Source of the DNA: Phoenix dactylifera
Lineage: Eukaryota; Streptophyta; Magnoliopsida; Arecales; Arecaceae
Direction: 5' to 3'
Assembly (NCBI RefSeq): GCF_009389715.1
Contig: NW_024067681.1
Location: 1,384,001 to 1,448,000 of the forward strand
Length of the DNA: 64,000 nucleotides
Shown: positions 24,300 through 38,197 of the stretch, piece by piece
Position numbering within the stretch: position 1 is the stretch's first letter
Layout: every line of letters begins with the position of its first letter
The notes under the pieces: model-generated
Database searches by the model: none
Told to the model about the DNA's origin: nothing
Seen by the model: the letters and a program-made list of their open reading frames with translations, nothing else
Position numbers and translations under genes: made by a program

Positions 24300-25905
24300 G
24301 GTTCCTAAGAAAGCTCAGGTCGCTTTCTCCCGGTCCAAGTTCTATGCGGGCATCTTTGTTGAGCCGCTAGCCTCCATGCGGCTAAGATTAATATATGCTC
24401 TTGTTAACATGGAAGGTTGTATAGATTAAGAAGGGTTATTTTGGTCAATTTGGAGAAAATTGGTCAAGTATACAGCTGACCGGAGAAAAGACATTGGTCC
24501 ACAGCCTTGTAGGTTCATAAATGGAAGAATTGGATGAGGTTCAAGTGGCTTGCGTACAACAATGGTTCTTTGAAGTAACTATTTGATCTGGACATGTGAT
24601 CCACTCTTTTCGGTCAATAGTGAAAAAGACCTTTTTCGACCTAATTGCGTTGGCTGGAAGTAGAGTGAGCAATCTTCTCATCCCGGGAGAGCAGTTGGGA
24701 TGCTGCCGGGGTTCACAGGTTTTTTTGATGATGTCCTTTCTGAGAGAGTCCTGCCATGTCTCTATCATCAATGGGACGATAGATAGGAGGATTTGGAGCC
24801 TCACAGAAAGAGCGAGAGCTACAGCTAACGATCTTTAGGCCATAGTGGACTCGGGATTAGCTCGTCGGCTGGGGGCGCATTGGATCTGGCGGCTACGGGT
24901 ACATCCACCTATGGCTCTCTTCTTGTAGAAAGTAGCGTGGGGTATCTTACCGACCAAAGGGATCCTGATTAGGAGAGGGGTTTGGATTCCTGCCGGCTGT
25001 GAGGGGTGCCTGGGGAAGAAGGAGACCATCAGCCATGTCTTATTCACGTGCCCGCGGGCACTTCAGGTATGGGGCTTGGCCTTGATCCACCGGCAAACTT
25101 TCACCTCCACAGATACATTTCTGAGTCAGTTGAGGGACTCAGGATGGAAACCTAGCGGGGCAGAGAGAGGGGTTGTATGGCTTACATGGCATAGCACATA
25201 TAGTTGGATAGGAACGCAAGAATATTCAAGGGCAAACGATTCTACCTGAGATCAGTGGTGGATAGAACATTTGCACATGTAGCTGAGCTAGCGAGCACTG
25301 CAATTAAGATCTCACCTAGAGATGATAGGGACATCTAGGGCCCCCTTTTGGCTCTTGCAGTGCCCAGGCATGCGATGGTACCCATGGCATCCTGGGAGCC
25401 CCCACCCCCTAGTTTTTTCAAGGTGAATTTCGATAGCAGTATCTTAGAAGGTGGCAGCAGGTGTGGTGTGGGCTTTGTGATCAAAGATCAGGAGCTCAGG
25501 CTAATTGTGGCAGGGGAATGACGCATATTTGATGAGTCTGTCCAAGCGACGGAGTTGCACGCGGTGTGGGAGGGCCTCGTTCATGTTAGAGTGCATTTGG
25601 GGGCTCAGAGGATACTTTTGTAGGGTGATTCGGCTACAGTGATTGATTGAATCAGGTGCGGGCATGCCAGGCCAGATCTACAGCCACTAGTCTAGGATGT
25701 TTGCCATCTTTTGGAGAGTCTTGGGGTCGTACATGTATTTTGGGAAGCGAACAGTGCGGTGAACTGGGTCGCCTCCTTTGCAGCACATCATTTCGGGGCC
25801 TTCTCATGGGACGACACTAACTCCATTCTGTATGGACTGGCTCATGTTTTGCACTCTAATTACTCGGGGTATACTCACACCCGAGTGTAGTAAGATGCCA
25901 GTTAC
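24300..25905 (+). mobile_element. Plant LINE relic: zinc-binding RT region and RNase H
   Basis: The plus strand encodes the C-terminal half of a non-LTR retroelement polyprotein, broken by stops. Around 24930-25090 it reads a zf-RVT-like stretch ending in ETISHVLFTCPRALQVW, with the family's Cys/His pattern. At about 25425-25790 it reads an RNase H-type domain: FKVNFDSSILEGGSRCGVGF, then ELHAVWEGL and an NSAVNWVASFAAHH end, matching the plant RVT_3 pattern (first Asp, central Glu). No full RT core was found in the window. No poly(A) tail or target duplication was located, so the limits are approximate. Confidence 0.7.
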
Positions 25906-26029
25906 CAAAAAAAGGACTCAGACACCCCCTCATAAGCAAACGACATGGCATATTGATGTATGTTTGACAATGTGGCATTTATGTGAGTCGGTGCTTTTTT
26001 TGGTTCTTTGTAGATGGCTAGAATGGTAA

Positions 26030-27780
26030 GATCTTGTCTCAGATGATACGAGATTGGGACTAAGAAAAATATTAAAACCATTTACACAACATCGATTATA
26101 AGGATCACCAGCCCAATTGGCATTAAAGTAGGCATAAAAAAGTTAATGAGCCTTTAGTTAGATAAAGATCACCGTAAATTGTATCCTCCGTGTGGTAAAA
26201 AATACTCTTGACCGTAGGCCAATGCGTGGAAGTGGGCCTAGTCATAAACTAACATACTTATTTGATTGCAAAAATAATGTCAGAGCACGTAACAGTAAGA
26301 TACTAAAGTGCACCCACCATAATGCAATATTGGACTAGATCAGAAAGTGACAAACTATCAACAAGAGAGAATTGCCTTTGTAGGTACAGATGTAGAGACA
26401 AGCTTAGAACCATCCATGTTGGTTTTAAGAAGAAGATCAAAAGTATGCTTTGATTGGGTTAGATAAAGTTCAAAAGTAGTGGTCTTGGCTTCAATGCCCA
26501 AGTAGTGAAGAGGGTTTAGATCCTTTATGGCAACATAAGCATAATTTCATCAACATAAATCAAAATGACTGCCACCTATTCTTTGGTGCTCTTGGTAAGG
26601 AGTGAGACCTTGACCTTAGACCCACAAAAGCCAAGAGTATATAAGTGAGAGCTCAACCGCTGAAACCAAGCATGTAGTCCCTATTTAAGACCATAAAAAG
26701 AATACGTGTAGCTTGCAAACATAAGCCGGATGGTCCGCATCAGTGAAACTAGGAGATAGTTTCATACAAACATTCTCAGTAAGATGTCCATGGAGAAATG
26801 CATTTTTATCATCTAGCTACTAGACGGGCCAACCTCCAAAAAGGAAAAAAGAAAAAATAATGCAAATTGTAACAAGCTTGATAACTGAGTTGAACATCTC
26901 ATCAAAACAATGCCCTCAAATTGATTGAAACCTTTTTTTCAACCTGACAAGCTTTATAATGTTTTTTAGAGTCATCAGATTGCTTTTTGATTTTGAACGT
27001 GGGTTCCGTGCAATTCGAGGATATGAGCGCATTGGCTATTTCCGACGCTTCAATCGCCATTTTGACACCGGGTCATTTTTTATGTCTTTACTGGACGATC
27101 TACACCTGTTTGCAGCCAAATAACATGCTGCAAAGGAGAGGGTGAAACTAGCAACTAGGTACCATGAGAGAGCAAAGCATCGCACTTGCATACTATGTCT
27201 TCATGCCATTGAGGATCACATTGAGCTTAAGTAAAACAAGTAGGGTCGCTAGGGATAGTGTAAGCCACAAACGCCAAGGGATATTTTGTGCTCAAGCAAC
27301 AGGGCTTAAGCATGCCATCCTTGGAACATTTGATCATATGAGAATAAGGAGTAGCAAGTTCGGCAATGGCCATAGAAGGTTGGTTAGATGTAGAGGAGGC
27401 AGGATAATGTTCTGGTGAGGAGGATTCAATAGTAGCTTCTTAGGTATGTTAGGTCGGTTCGTGGTCATGTGTTTATAAAGAAATGTGCTGAATTTGAGGA
27501 CATGGGGCTGAAGATATAATGAATTGTTGTGGGCTGATGATGACTGATCATTAAGCTTGAGTGCAAACCATGATAGAGAACAGGTATTAGGAGAGCTACT
27601 GATTTGCTCAGGAGTGTCATTAAAGAGTGCCATGAATATGGAAACATTGTTTCATCGAAGATAACATTATAGGATATGAAAATGCACCAAGAAAGAGGAT
27701 GACAACATCGATACCCATGGGAACCTATGAGATAATCAAGAAAGACACACAAAGAGAATCATGTTCTAATTTATGTTTAT
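26030..27780 (-). mobile_element. Degenerate Ty1/copia retrotransposon
   Basis: The minus strand, from high to low coordinates, shows copia polyprotein remnants in the correct order. Near 27750-27630 is the post-integrase motif CVFLDYLIGSHGYRCCHP with IFISYNVIFDETMFPY. From about 27000 to 26300 there are broken RT stretches, including VAVILIYVDEI, which corresponds to the catalytic LLVYVDD region with the second Asp altered to Glu. Near 26110-26040 is YFNANWAGDPYNRCCVNGF, the RNase H SDADWAGDP..RRSTTG region with both leading Asp lost. Stops and frameshifts are frequent, so the copy is inactive. No LTRs were defined; the 28150-28450 stretch may be leader sequence of the same element. Confidence 0.72.
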
Positions 27781-28464
27781 TATAGGAATGAAGCTATAAA
27801 CATGAAGAAGATTCTAATCTAGATTTATATTATACAATTTTTCACAAGGCTAAGTAAAATGTAATGTGAGTGTGGGTAAAAATTTAATAATAAAATTAGT
27901 CATTTCAAAGGTCGTACCTAAAGTTTAAAGAAAGATTAAATTGGGCAAGAAGGGCAAGGCTTACTTATATTGGCAATGTTTGCCTCCAAATTCTCATTTT
28001 GTCGAGATGCATTGGGCCATGAAAAGCAATGATCAATGTTGCCCAACTATGCAGTCGAAGAGGATTTTTCAAAATCTTTGACTAATAATACAGCATAATT
28101 AAAAGCTAAATAGATAAATATATACTTGAGCAGTAAATTAATAAATCTAAGCAGAATAAGCAATGCAGATACAAAAAATTTAAAGTGGTTCGGTGCCATC
28201 CTGTGCCTACATCTATTTTTTAAGATTTATTGAAAATTTTACTATAATCAAAAATCTAGATTACATCATAGTTGTTTTTCGGATTCACAATCAAATCTAG
28301 TTGATTTTTTAAGATCAATCAACCAAAATCTTTACTAATTGTTTTCTAGGTTCACAATCAACCTAGTTGATTTTTCAGATAATCAATCAAAATCTTTTTT
28401 GAGCCTATCCCAGGCTCAACACAATCTAATTCAAAATTTAGATGGACCTTTCTTCCAAGAAGTA

Positions 28465-28485
28465 AATAATATAATGTACATACAT

Positions 28486-28535
<50 letters not shown>

Positions 28536-28633
28536 TATATGTGTATATATATATTATATGTATATATATATTATGTATATATATATATATTATATGTGTG
28601 TATATATATATATGATATGTATATATATATACA

Positions 28634-28672
<39 letters not shown>
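28465..28672. repeat. Compound ATAC/AC/AT microsatellite
   Basis: About (ATAC)8, then (AC)9, then imperfect TATA/TGTATA runs to 28672. The Tyr/Ile-rich frame through it is an artefact. Confidence 0.9.
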
Positions 28673-28674
<2 letters not shown>

Positions 28675-29063
28675 AATTGGTTACGGGTTTAAGATTCAAA
28701 ATTTGATCTACCAAGCACTCCTCTATAATATTTTCTAGTCCTCCACAACATTATGATAGCCTCGTAACTGTTTTAGGGAGGACTAATTTTTATACATTAA
28801 TAATGATTTTGTTCTAAGTATTTTAGGACATATTTTTCTCAAGTTATTACTTTGTTGAAAAAAATCATTACTTTTCATTATTGACCATTATTTCTATTAT
28901 AACTGCAAAATAATATGTTTATAAGGGTCACCTATTTTAATTCAAACATGTTCCAACCTAACAAATCTAGGCAAATAGCAACCAATAGCACTTTTGGGAG
29001 GGGTTTATCAACAAAAGGTTGATGGCATTGCAACGTTCTTACAAAATATGTGCCAAAATGTTT

Positions 29064-29065
<2 letters not shown>

Positions 29066-29134
<69 letters not shown>
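29066..29134. repeat. AT microsatellite
   Basis: A pure (AT)n run of about 68 bp. No other content. Confidence 0.9.
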
Positions 29135-29142
<8 letters not shown>

Positions 29143-29269
29143 TACACCTTAGAAGTCGAGACTAAGGTGTCCTCTTAAGTAATTCTTTGGTCCTATAAAA
29201 TCATTTTTAGTTAATTAATTTTTAATAAACTCCACAACACTAGATATCATATATTTTTAGAAAACCATG

Positions 29270-29560
29270 GGTGGTCTAAACTAAGTTAGCTAGTTCAGAA
29301 AATTGTATCAAACAACTAAATATGTAAATTTCGGGATTTAATCTTTTCTTGTTCAAAAAGTACACAAACTACTAAACCACCGCGGACAAGGTATCATAAT
29401 TTTATTAAAAACACTTGGTGACCCAGACGTCTAAACCAAGTTAGCCAGTTTAAAAAAAAATTTTCTGACAACTAAATATGTTAATCCTAGATTCAAACTT
29501 GTGCCTGTTCAAAACCTACACAAACCACTGCACCATCGTGAAAGAATTCAAATTTGTATA
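29270..29560. repeat. Tandem duplication of about 157 bp
   Basis: GTCTAAACTAAGTTAGCTAGTT near 29274 and GTCTAAACCAAGTTAGCCAGTT near 29430 begin two diverged copies. Both continue to ACAAACTACTAAACCACCG or ACAAACCACTGCACCATCG. Non-coding. Confidence 0.65.
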
Positions 29561-29719
29561 TACTTTAAAAATATATACAAGAATCTTTCTTGCACATTAC
29601 CATTTTTCATAATAAATTCACTCAACAAATTATTTTTTCTCTTTGATATAAAATCAAAAAATAATTATAGTTCTTTTTATTCTTTTAGATATTTTCATAA
29701 ACCTTACTACCTAACATAA

Positions 29720-30250
29720 TTTACAAAATGAATAAGTTGTACAATTCTTTATATAAAAAATAAATTCTTTTATCTATCATCCAAATCAAAAAAATGAATA
29801 GACACATATAATATCACTAAGTTCTACATGTCTTTATACATTTTATATAATATTTTTTAATAAAATAGGGGATGGTTCATGATTATTTTACATTGGCTGC
29901 AAATAAAGAGGGCTGGAAATATTGACAAAGGATAAGATTAAAAAATATCACTAATGTACGTATTTAATTTCAATAAGATATTACTACATTTAATTTTTAA
30001 ATATTTTACAAATTATTAAATATTTTAAATCATATCCAACCGGTTGATCCAGCGGACAGAGCACTTGCCCGGTTACCTGATCCCGTGACTCGGTTTCTAA
30101 CTCTGATCCTAATCGACTCATCTCCTCATACCAGAACACGTGTCAGTTAGCGTTCGGATTTTTTTTTTCCATTATTATATAATTTCAATTTAATCTTTAT
30201 TATTCTATTATATTATTTCTGGTGGCGCTCGTCTCCCCTCTTTACTCCCC
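29720..30250. other. Upstream region of the small plastid-type gene
   Basis: AT-rich up to 30035, then a GC-richer stretch before the start codon at 30251. No TATA box can be placed with confidence. Confidence 0.4.
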
Positions 30251-33200
30251 ATGGCCACAATGTTCTCCATTTCCACCACCTTTGCTTTAGGGCCTCGACG
30301 CCCCGGCGGCTTCCGAAGCGAATTTCCCGCTACCGCTCCCCTCCGGTCTCCCGCCACCGCTCGTCCTATTGGTCTCGGCTTCAGGTACTTCCCTCGTTCT
30401 CATCAAATCTGTTAATCTTCTATAAGTTTTTGCCCCTTTAAAATCCCTGGATACCAGCTTCGAAATGTTTTCAAATGTCTGAAATAATAGAAAATTACAA
30501 TACAATCTAAGAAGTCTCTGACGCTGAGTTTCTTGAGAGCCATTGAATTGGATCCAAGGGGAATGGAGTTGGCTGCCAATAGGTGAATGCAGGTGAAAAT
30601 TGTACCTCAGGAATAACGCTTTGTGCGTCCCTCGAGCCTTTCTATCGTTTTTTGTCATATTTTATGGTGATGACTGGGGCTAGCATTCCGGCTTCGGTGA
30701 ACCACTTAATTTTGATATTATATTTCTACTTTGACATTGGATCATGTGAGTGTTTCCTTTGCTTGCCTTTCTTTTTCTGAAAAAATTCACCACTTGTAAA
30801 GCTTTTTCATGAGCTTTTTTTTTTCGAGGTGGATGCTAAATCAAGTGTTTGTGCTATTACTCGATCATCCAAGGAAAAGAATGGTGAATTTGTTAGTGTA
30901 TAATTTTATGTAGAACAGTTAATCCCTGTTTTTGTCAGATTTCCGATGCCATTTTTTTTACCAAAATATCTAAATTTCTTTGGAAAACTGTCCAAAAGGA
31001 ATACAATGAGGAAAACTTAAAACTACTAAGATACATTATATGTGAATATTATCAAGTTTCAAATAAAGTGTTTGTGTTATAGCACGCCCATGAAATCTAA
31101 CTTCTAATTTAGGAAATCAATGACAAAACAAGAGCTCCAAATTCTTGCCGTTTGAATTGCCCTTTCCTGGTTCTTGAAGCAATATTCAAGTTTCCTCCAA
31201 GCTATAGAGGGAGTAATTTAAATGCAGTCTGTTGACAGATGAGTTTGTTATTTATTTTTTTAATTAGATTTTTGGGTTTAACCTACTATAGCTAAACACC
31301 TACTATAAAGTAACTCCAAATTCTTGTCCTTTGGAAAGCCACACTCTTGTTCTTGGAGGAACTTTCAAGCATCCTTTAAGTACCTACAAGCATAACTTGT
31401 AATGTATCATAGGTTTAATGAGGTTTGTATTTTTAATTGTTTGTGGGGTTAAATTTCAGTCCTTAGCTTTCTTTGTACAGTTTAGATTTTTTATTTTATT
31501 TAATATATTTTATTATCTCTTTCTAAGAGGATTTGGGGTGATTTTAGGTGGTTTAGATGGGTTATTTGATAAAAATAGGGATCTGATTGATGAATCTGAC
31601 CTTAAGAGTTTAACATGGTCTTGATTCATAGTATTTATCCATTTTTTAACTTGTGGGTGTTGAATTATACCAGTCTAATTAGCATTTATGGATTACTTAA
31701 AAGAGAAGAAAAGGTTTTTTATGCTCCTCTTTTCTCACAAGAGAAGAGGGGGTGTTGGGGCCTATCTCTAAATATCGAAAATTCCACAACAAGAAAAGAA
31801 AAAGGGGGCATGCAAGAGTCTTTTTTTTTTTGGGGGGGGGGGGGTGGTTTCCCAACCATCATTAAGATGATAGTTCCGCATATTTGGGCCTCAATATTAT
31901 TTAAGACAGAAGCTATGAGGTTTTACCAAGGTTTAAAATACCAGTACCAACCATAGTACCATATGGTACCGATTCATAGTGTACCAACTCATAGTACAAC
32001 GTTAGATATCACTACAATGCACCCTTTTTACTTTTTCATTTTTTTTTTACCTTTTTGATGTCTAAAATAAATATAAGTCATTTTTGTTTGGTTTTTTTTT
32101 TTTATGTACAAGTGGGTTTTGATGGGTATGCATGTAATGCATAGTGTTTGTATTGGTATCAAACTCATGGTTTCCTAAGGGTTTAAGAAACTAGCAACAA
32201 ATAGAAGTGAAATAGGAGAAATCATTCATAATATTGTAATACAATAGTGACTTTGAGTAAGTCATCCAATTCACTTTCAATTCCAAGTAGTGTCTAAGGC
32301 ACTCTTATACATCTAGGTTTTGTTTTGTAATTAGGACCTTAGGTACTTGCTATTCTCAATCTATCTTTTACACTTAATCTAAATTTTTATATTTTTTAAT
32401 AAATTTATGTAAAATTTTAATTGAAAATTATAGAAATTTTATAGCTAGTTTTTCAGCATTTTGGATGCACCTCCCTTTGGTACTACATATAACTTACAGA
32501 TTGTGTTTACTAGGGGTTATAACCATGGAATAAGGGACTTACTTTGTGGTATTCTTGCCAAACACCAAATGGGGGGTTCATCATAGGCTTATACCTTGAT
32601 AGACAGCATAACTTTATCCTGTGGAGGGGAGGAGGCAGAATAGCTTTTAGTCCATTACTCCTATTTTGGGGCCTTATGCATCTCTATTTCCATATTGCCC
32701 CTCTCATTCAATTCGACTCTTCCTTTCACACACTCCTCACTCTTGCCTTGCATTGTTGTTGTTCCCTCACCAAATCCAAGGCCTCTCCTAGTCTTCCAAC
32801 TACTAGCGAGCCATTCATGTAGGTAACAACCTGACCCACTCATCCGATTGGCACATTTGGGTTTGTTCTTGGAGATCGAGAGTGAATGACTCTTTGGAAC
32901 TGAATAATCTTTCTCCTCACTTGTTCTTTGCTTATATTAGCTGCTTAACACACCATAGGTAGTCTGCTTTGGCACCAAGGTGCATCGTGCCTGCATGATG
33001 CTTGGTTGTCTTTGTTTTGCTCTTCATTTCCTCCATTGCTAGCGTATGGCTCCCAATGCCCATGAGTTGCTTGATCTGTGTTTTAAAGTGGATGTCAATA
33101 GACAATGAAAACACCAACTTTTCATGTTCTTTGTTCCTGTATTGAGAAGGATGGGCCTTGGCATGATGGTAAGGTTGCTTTATTGTGACATATGGAGATC

Positions 33201-36200
33201 TTTTTTTTTTGTTCCCGCAAGATTTGGGCTGGGTCGAGTTTGGTTGAACAGGGCATGCTTAAGTGGATGGCCCAATCTGCAAATTTTACAAGATTTTCAG
33301 ACTAATCCTGTAGGAATAGCCAAATAGGACCTAAAAAATGTCACTTATCCCATTAACTTATTCCTCCAACCAAGCAACATGATGACAACATAACCCCCTA
33401 ACGACCAAACATAGCAGCTTCCTATTCAATGAATTGTCTTATCCCTCCAAACTTATCGAAATAGCTTTCCCTTATTCCTTCAAAATTAATTCCACAAGCA
33501 AGCACTACCTCTATGGATGAATAGAAGAAGTCTTTTTTGGTTGTATAATTTCATAGTGATCCAAATTCGGGATTAGGCTTTGGTGCTCCCGGACATGCTC
33601 AATTTTTTTCCAAATTGTGCAAAGAATTTGTACTATGTGCATTAATAATGCACACATGCCACAAATTTTTGCTCCTTGAAATTATTTTTTATAATTTTAA
33701 AATTAATTTCCTCCAAAAATAATACAATTTTATAAAAAATAAATTTATGTTGAAAGAAACAAAAAACTAATATGCTATATAGGTTGATATCCACCATACA
33801 ACATATTTGAATTTCATGCCAAATAGAAAAAGTTTTGGCATGATTCTTCTATTTTTCTCTCTGTTTTTATTTCCTAACTAGTGGGCAAAAAGAAAGTGTG
33901 AGGTGAAAGCTCACTAGATCTGGTGGGTTCTTAGGGATGGAGGAGGTGCAAAAAATGGGTGGAAGGGCTACAAATCCCTCCTTCCCCTTTCCTCTTCTTT
34001 CTTCTCTTTCTCTTTGAGGTGGCTAGCATGAGGTGCCAGTTCAATAGATAAATATAAGGTGTAAACCATGAGTTGGTAGTTCATAAAAAAGTATAAGCTG
34101 GGAAACATGAGGTGCAGTTTAGTGCATACGTATAAGGTGGCAAGCACATGGTGTCTCTTCAATGGATAAGTATGAGATGACAAGCATAAGGTGGCATTTT
34201 GAGGGATAAGCATAGGCTGGCAAGCACAAGGTGTCCTAATCCTTTGAATATAAATATAAGCTTGATTTTCATTTCTCATGTTTTGTAATTTGGTTAGCCT
34301 CAGTATATCTAAGCATTCCTAGACATTTTGTTTGGTGAAATGTTAATTGATTCTGGAGAAAATATATATGGATGGCAGTACAACATTATAGCTGTGCCAC
34401 ATTCTCACTTTTGATTAATATGTGTATGCATGTCTAATGCCTTTTGCTTCATCTTCTTATATCAATTTCACTTTTTCACCATGCTAATATTTCTCTCTTA
34501 AATTTCGGCCTTGTATTTCAATACTTTGCAGTGTTTGATGGTTAATTCCCTGGCCTAAGTTGCAATGTAGAGGCTAAGAAAGTAGTAGGATTTCACTATA
34601 ATGTGATCAAAATCCTATCAAAAACCAATCAAGTCATGCATTCTATAAGTCTTTCTAGTAAAGGAAATTATTATGGACTATGGTAGAGATAGCGATGCAT
34701 GATTAATTGGTGAACCTTCAGGTCAGCATAATGGATAGTAATGAGTTGATGTAAATGTAATTGATTAGGTTAATGCTACATCTGATGGCAAGTCTATCGA
34801 AAACCCTTGTTTTTTTAAGGTTTGGAAGAGTCACGGGCATGGTTCGCCGTATCGGCCTGAACTAGGCGGCATGGAGTATACCATATCGTACCAATTTGGT
34901 ACTGGTATCTTGTATGGGAGGCATGCCGAAAAGTTTTCATACCGTACCATACCAACAAAGTGCTAGTGTAGCACCAGTACGGGGGTTCAGTATCGAGATG
35001 ACAAACTTTGGTCACGGGTTTTCTTGCTTCGCCATTATTAATTTCCACTAGATGGGATTTCCACTTCCAAATTTATCAACTTTCCTCTAAATTTGCCCTT
35101 TACAATTAATGCACATTGGAAATTCCTGAATTAGTGTTTTAGAGTTGTCTTCACACTTTCAATGGGTGAAATTATTTCACTGCTTTTTGAGTTCTAGCAT
35201 CTACATTATGAGACAATCTGAAACATACTGCATATGTTGCTTTGCTTATGAATTATTTCTTCAAGGATGCTCTAGCTATGAAGTTAAGGAATATAATTCA
35301 CTTAAATATTCTCATTACCTAGATTCATGACCTCCACATCTTTTTTTAATAAAAAAATGTCAAGAATTTTATTTGAGAACCCTGAATCTTTAGATTGTCA
35401 AATGCAGGAATGGATTCAGGCATAGGGTATGGGGAGCATTCTCTCTGTCAGACAGTCTGTCTCTCTCTCTCTCACACACAAAAAAAAAAACAAAAAAAAA
35501 ACAAAAAAAACAGAAGGAACACTTAGGAAGTGAGTGGCTGGATGAGTTTCAAAAGCAGGTAAGTCAGCCAAAGTAGAAGTTTCTGCCTGCTAAGTCTCAA
35601 TAATCTCTCTATTCCTTCTCTCAATAGCTAAAATATGTCTAACAATACATTGCTGAAAGTGGCAAAGGGTGGTAAACTTAGGATGGTGCAACAAGACTCT
35701 AGAATGAATGATCAAGAGAGAAAGCAGGCTAAGATGATGATAAATGCAAGTTTTGTTTAATTACCATAAACATCAAGTCTTGTTCCAACTATTTTTTAAA
35801 CTTCTCAAATCCTCATTTGGAAGAATTCTTATTGATGTTGTTTGAAGCTTTTCAATATCCTATCTTAAAACTTCCATTATTGTTACCTTAAATCTTCTCC
35901 TCTTGTTCTAATTCCTTTAATAAAGCTTTAAGTTTCCACCTTAATGGAGCTTCTTAAGACATGTATACTACATGACCATGTCATCTCAATTGGTTTTCTA
36001 TCACTTCATCCTTAATTAGAGAAACTTCTAGATTTCTTTTTCAATATCTTCATTCCTTTTGCTCTTCTTCATTTATCAAATATGCATCTAAATGCTCATT
36101 TTTGTCATGTTCATCATATCATCTTGGACCTTTTCTGAACTGAGCAATTTGAGCTATAAAACATAGTAGGTGATTGCTATTCTACCAATTTTTCCCTTGA

Positions 36201-38166
36201 GTTGTCAAGATGTGCATGAATCATCTAATCACTTGAGTACCTATCAATTTCATCTAGCTAGCTCTAATTCTATAAGTCTTCCTTTAACTTTCCATTATTT
36301 TGCATAATAAATCTCAAAGCTATCACTTTGTGGTGTCAATTGTCCGTCAATCATGACTGGGGCCTTATCTTCACATCTCGTTTTGCTAAAACTCATGCTA
36401 TTTATGTTTTTTCCATGTCTCGTTCTACTGTTTTAAGATATTATGCTGTAAGGATTTCCTCCATAAATCTAGTTTAGCCTTCCACCACTTGTTATTTTTT
36501 TGGCATATGTTGTCAATATTTTTAATGTATTGTTTACGAAGGCCCTTATGTGTTAAAGCCCACCAAATTCCTCTCTTGGTACCCTATCATATGCTTTATC
36601 CAAATTAGTAAAGATCATTTATCTTTTTGTATTTTCTTATCAGTTGCCTAAAAAGATAACACTATTTTGATTTGTCTGGCATAAAGCTAAATTGATTTTT
36701 GAAAGTTCTTGTTTTTCATAATCTGTCTTACCATCTTTTGTCTAACTTAACAGAGTAGTTTATGAGTTCACTTCCACTATAACAACAACAGTTTTTCTTA
36801 TTTCCTTTATTCTTATAGATGGGAATCACAATACTTTGCAGAATCTTATTGTTATATTACCCTTTATTGCTGTAGAATACCACTGATGCCTGTCCCAAAT
36901 CTAATGGAAAAGGTGGAGAATTAAGGTTGAGTTGCCATCCAGGTGTGAAAAGCATATCGAACTATGAATGAAATGACTCATTTTTTTTATATATGATTCA
37001 AACAAAAAAAAAAGACAAATTAATCAACGTTATGTAGATCATACCAATTAATTGACATATATAGACAAAATCTATCTGGCCATTATCATGCATTTTATTT
37101 GGAAAAAAAAAAGTGAAGGAGTTAATTGCATACGGAAGAGCAATAGTTAGAGCATTAGGCTTTCTTCTTTCACCTTCCCATTTTTGATTAATTGCTTCAG
37201 AAATCTGATCATGTGTCTCTTTATTTGGTATTCAGCCATCCCTGAAGATTCTTTGCCTCAGTCATGCCAAAAAAAAAAACTTGGATGGAAGTTCATGTTT
37301 TTATTTCTAGATTGACCAATTAGCTATAAATGGGTAGCGATGAAGTGGGATTATGTCTTTCCACTGAAGGTAGTGATCATGGTGGATCAAGAAGTTGATC
37401 AGTTGGCTGATTTTCTGGGACATTGAAGTGTAAGAACAGGAAGCAAAAGGAGACCAGTAAAGTTATACTGTAGCTAATATTGTCTCAACCTTTGGTGATC
37501 TTTCAACGATGGAAAAGAAAGTGTATGTGCGCAGAAAGAAACAGAAAAAGCTAATAATTTCAATCACTGACTAGCTTTAATAAGACTACACGGTCTAAGC
37601 AAAGAAAAAGTGTAACTAAGACAATAATCTCAGAGAACTTCCACAGTTGATTTGCAGGCCTCCTATTGTTCCTTAGTTTGGTATCCTGTATATGCCAGTT
37701 GAAAAGGGTATATTGTAGGAACTTCTGTGCTATACTAGTTTCTCCTAGCAAATGTACATATATAGGTTTTGTATTTAGTTTTTATTTTTGAAAAATTTAA
37801 GTTATCAGAATACTTTTTCTAGTTCTGAAAAATGAAGCAGAATATATCAGGCATTGTTATCAAACATGGACTGGTGAAACCGCTCTACTGGCCCCTTGTC
37901 AAGTGATTAGATTGTTTATGCTTTTTATCCATTTAAGACCATCCAAACTGATCGACTTTTTGCTGAACTGGTAACCTGAATGTGTTTTAGAAACTAGTTG
38001 GTTCCCCAGAAAGGCTAGCTTGTCCTTACTTATTTTCGTGCAATTTTTTATAATTTTTATGGACAATTAGGTCTTTTCAAATGTTAAATAAAACAAGAAA
38101 AGGAAAACTAAAATGGAGCTGGATGACTTGGTCGCTGCTTAAAATGAAGCGCGCACACAGAGAGAG

Positions 38167-38197
<31 letters not shown>
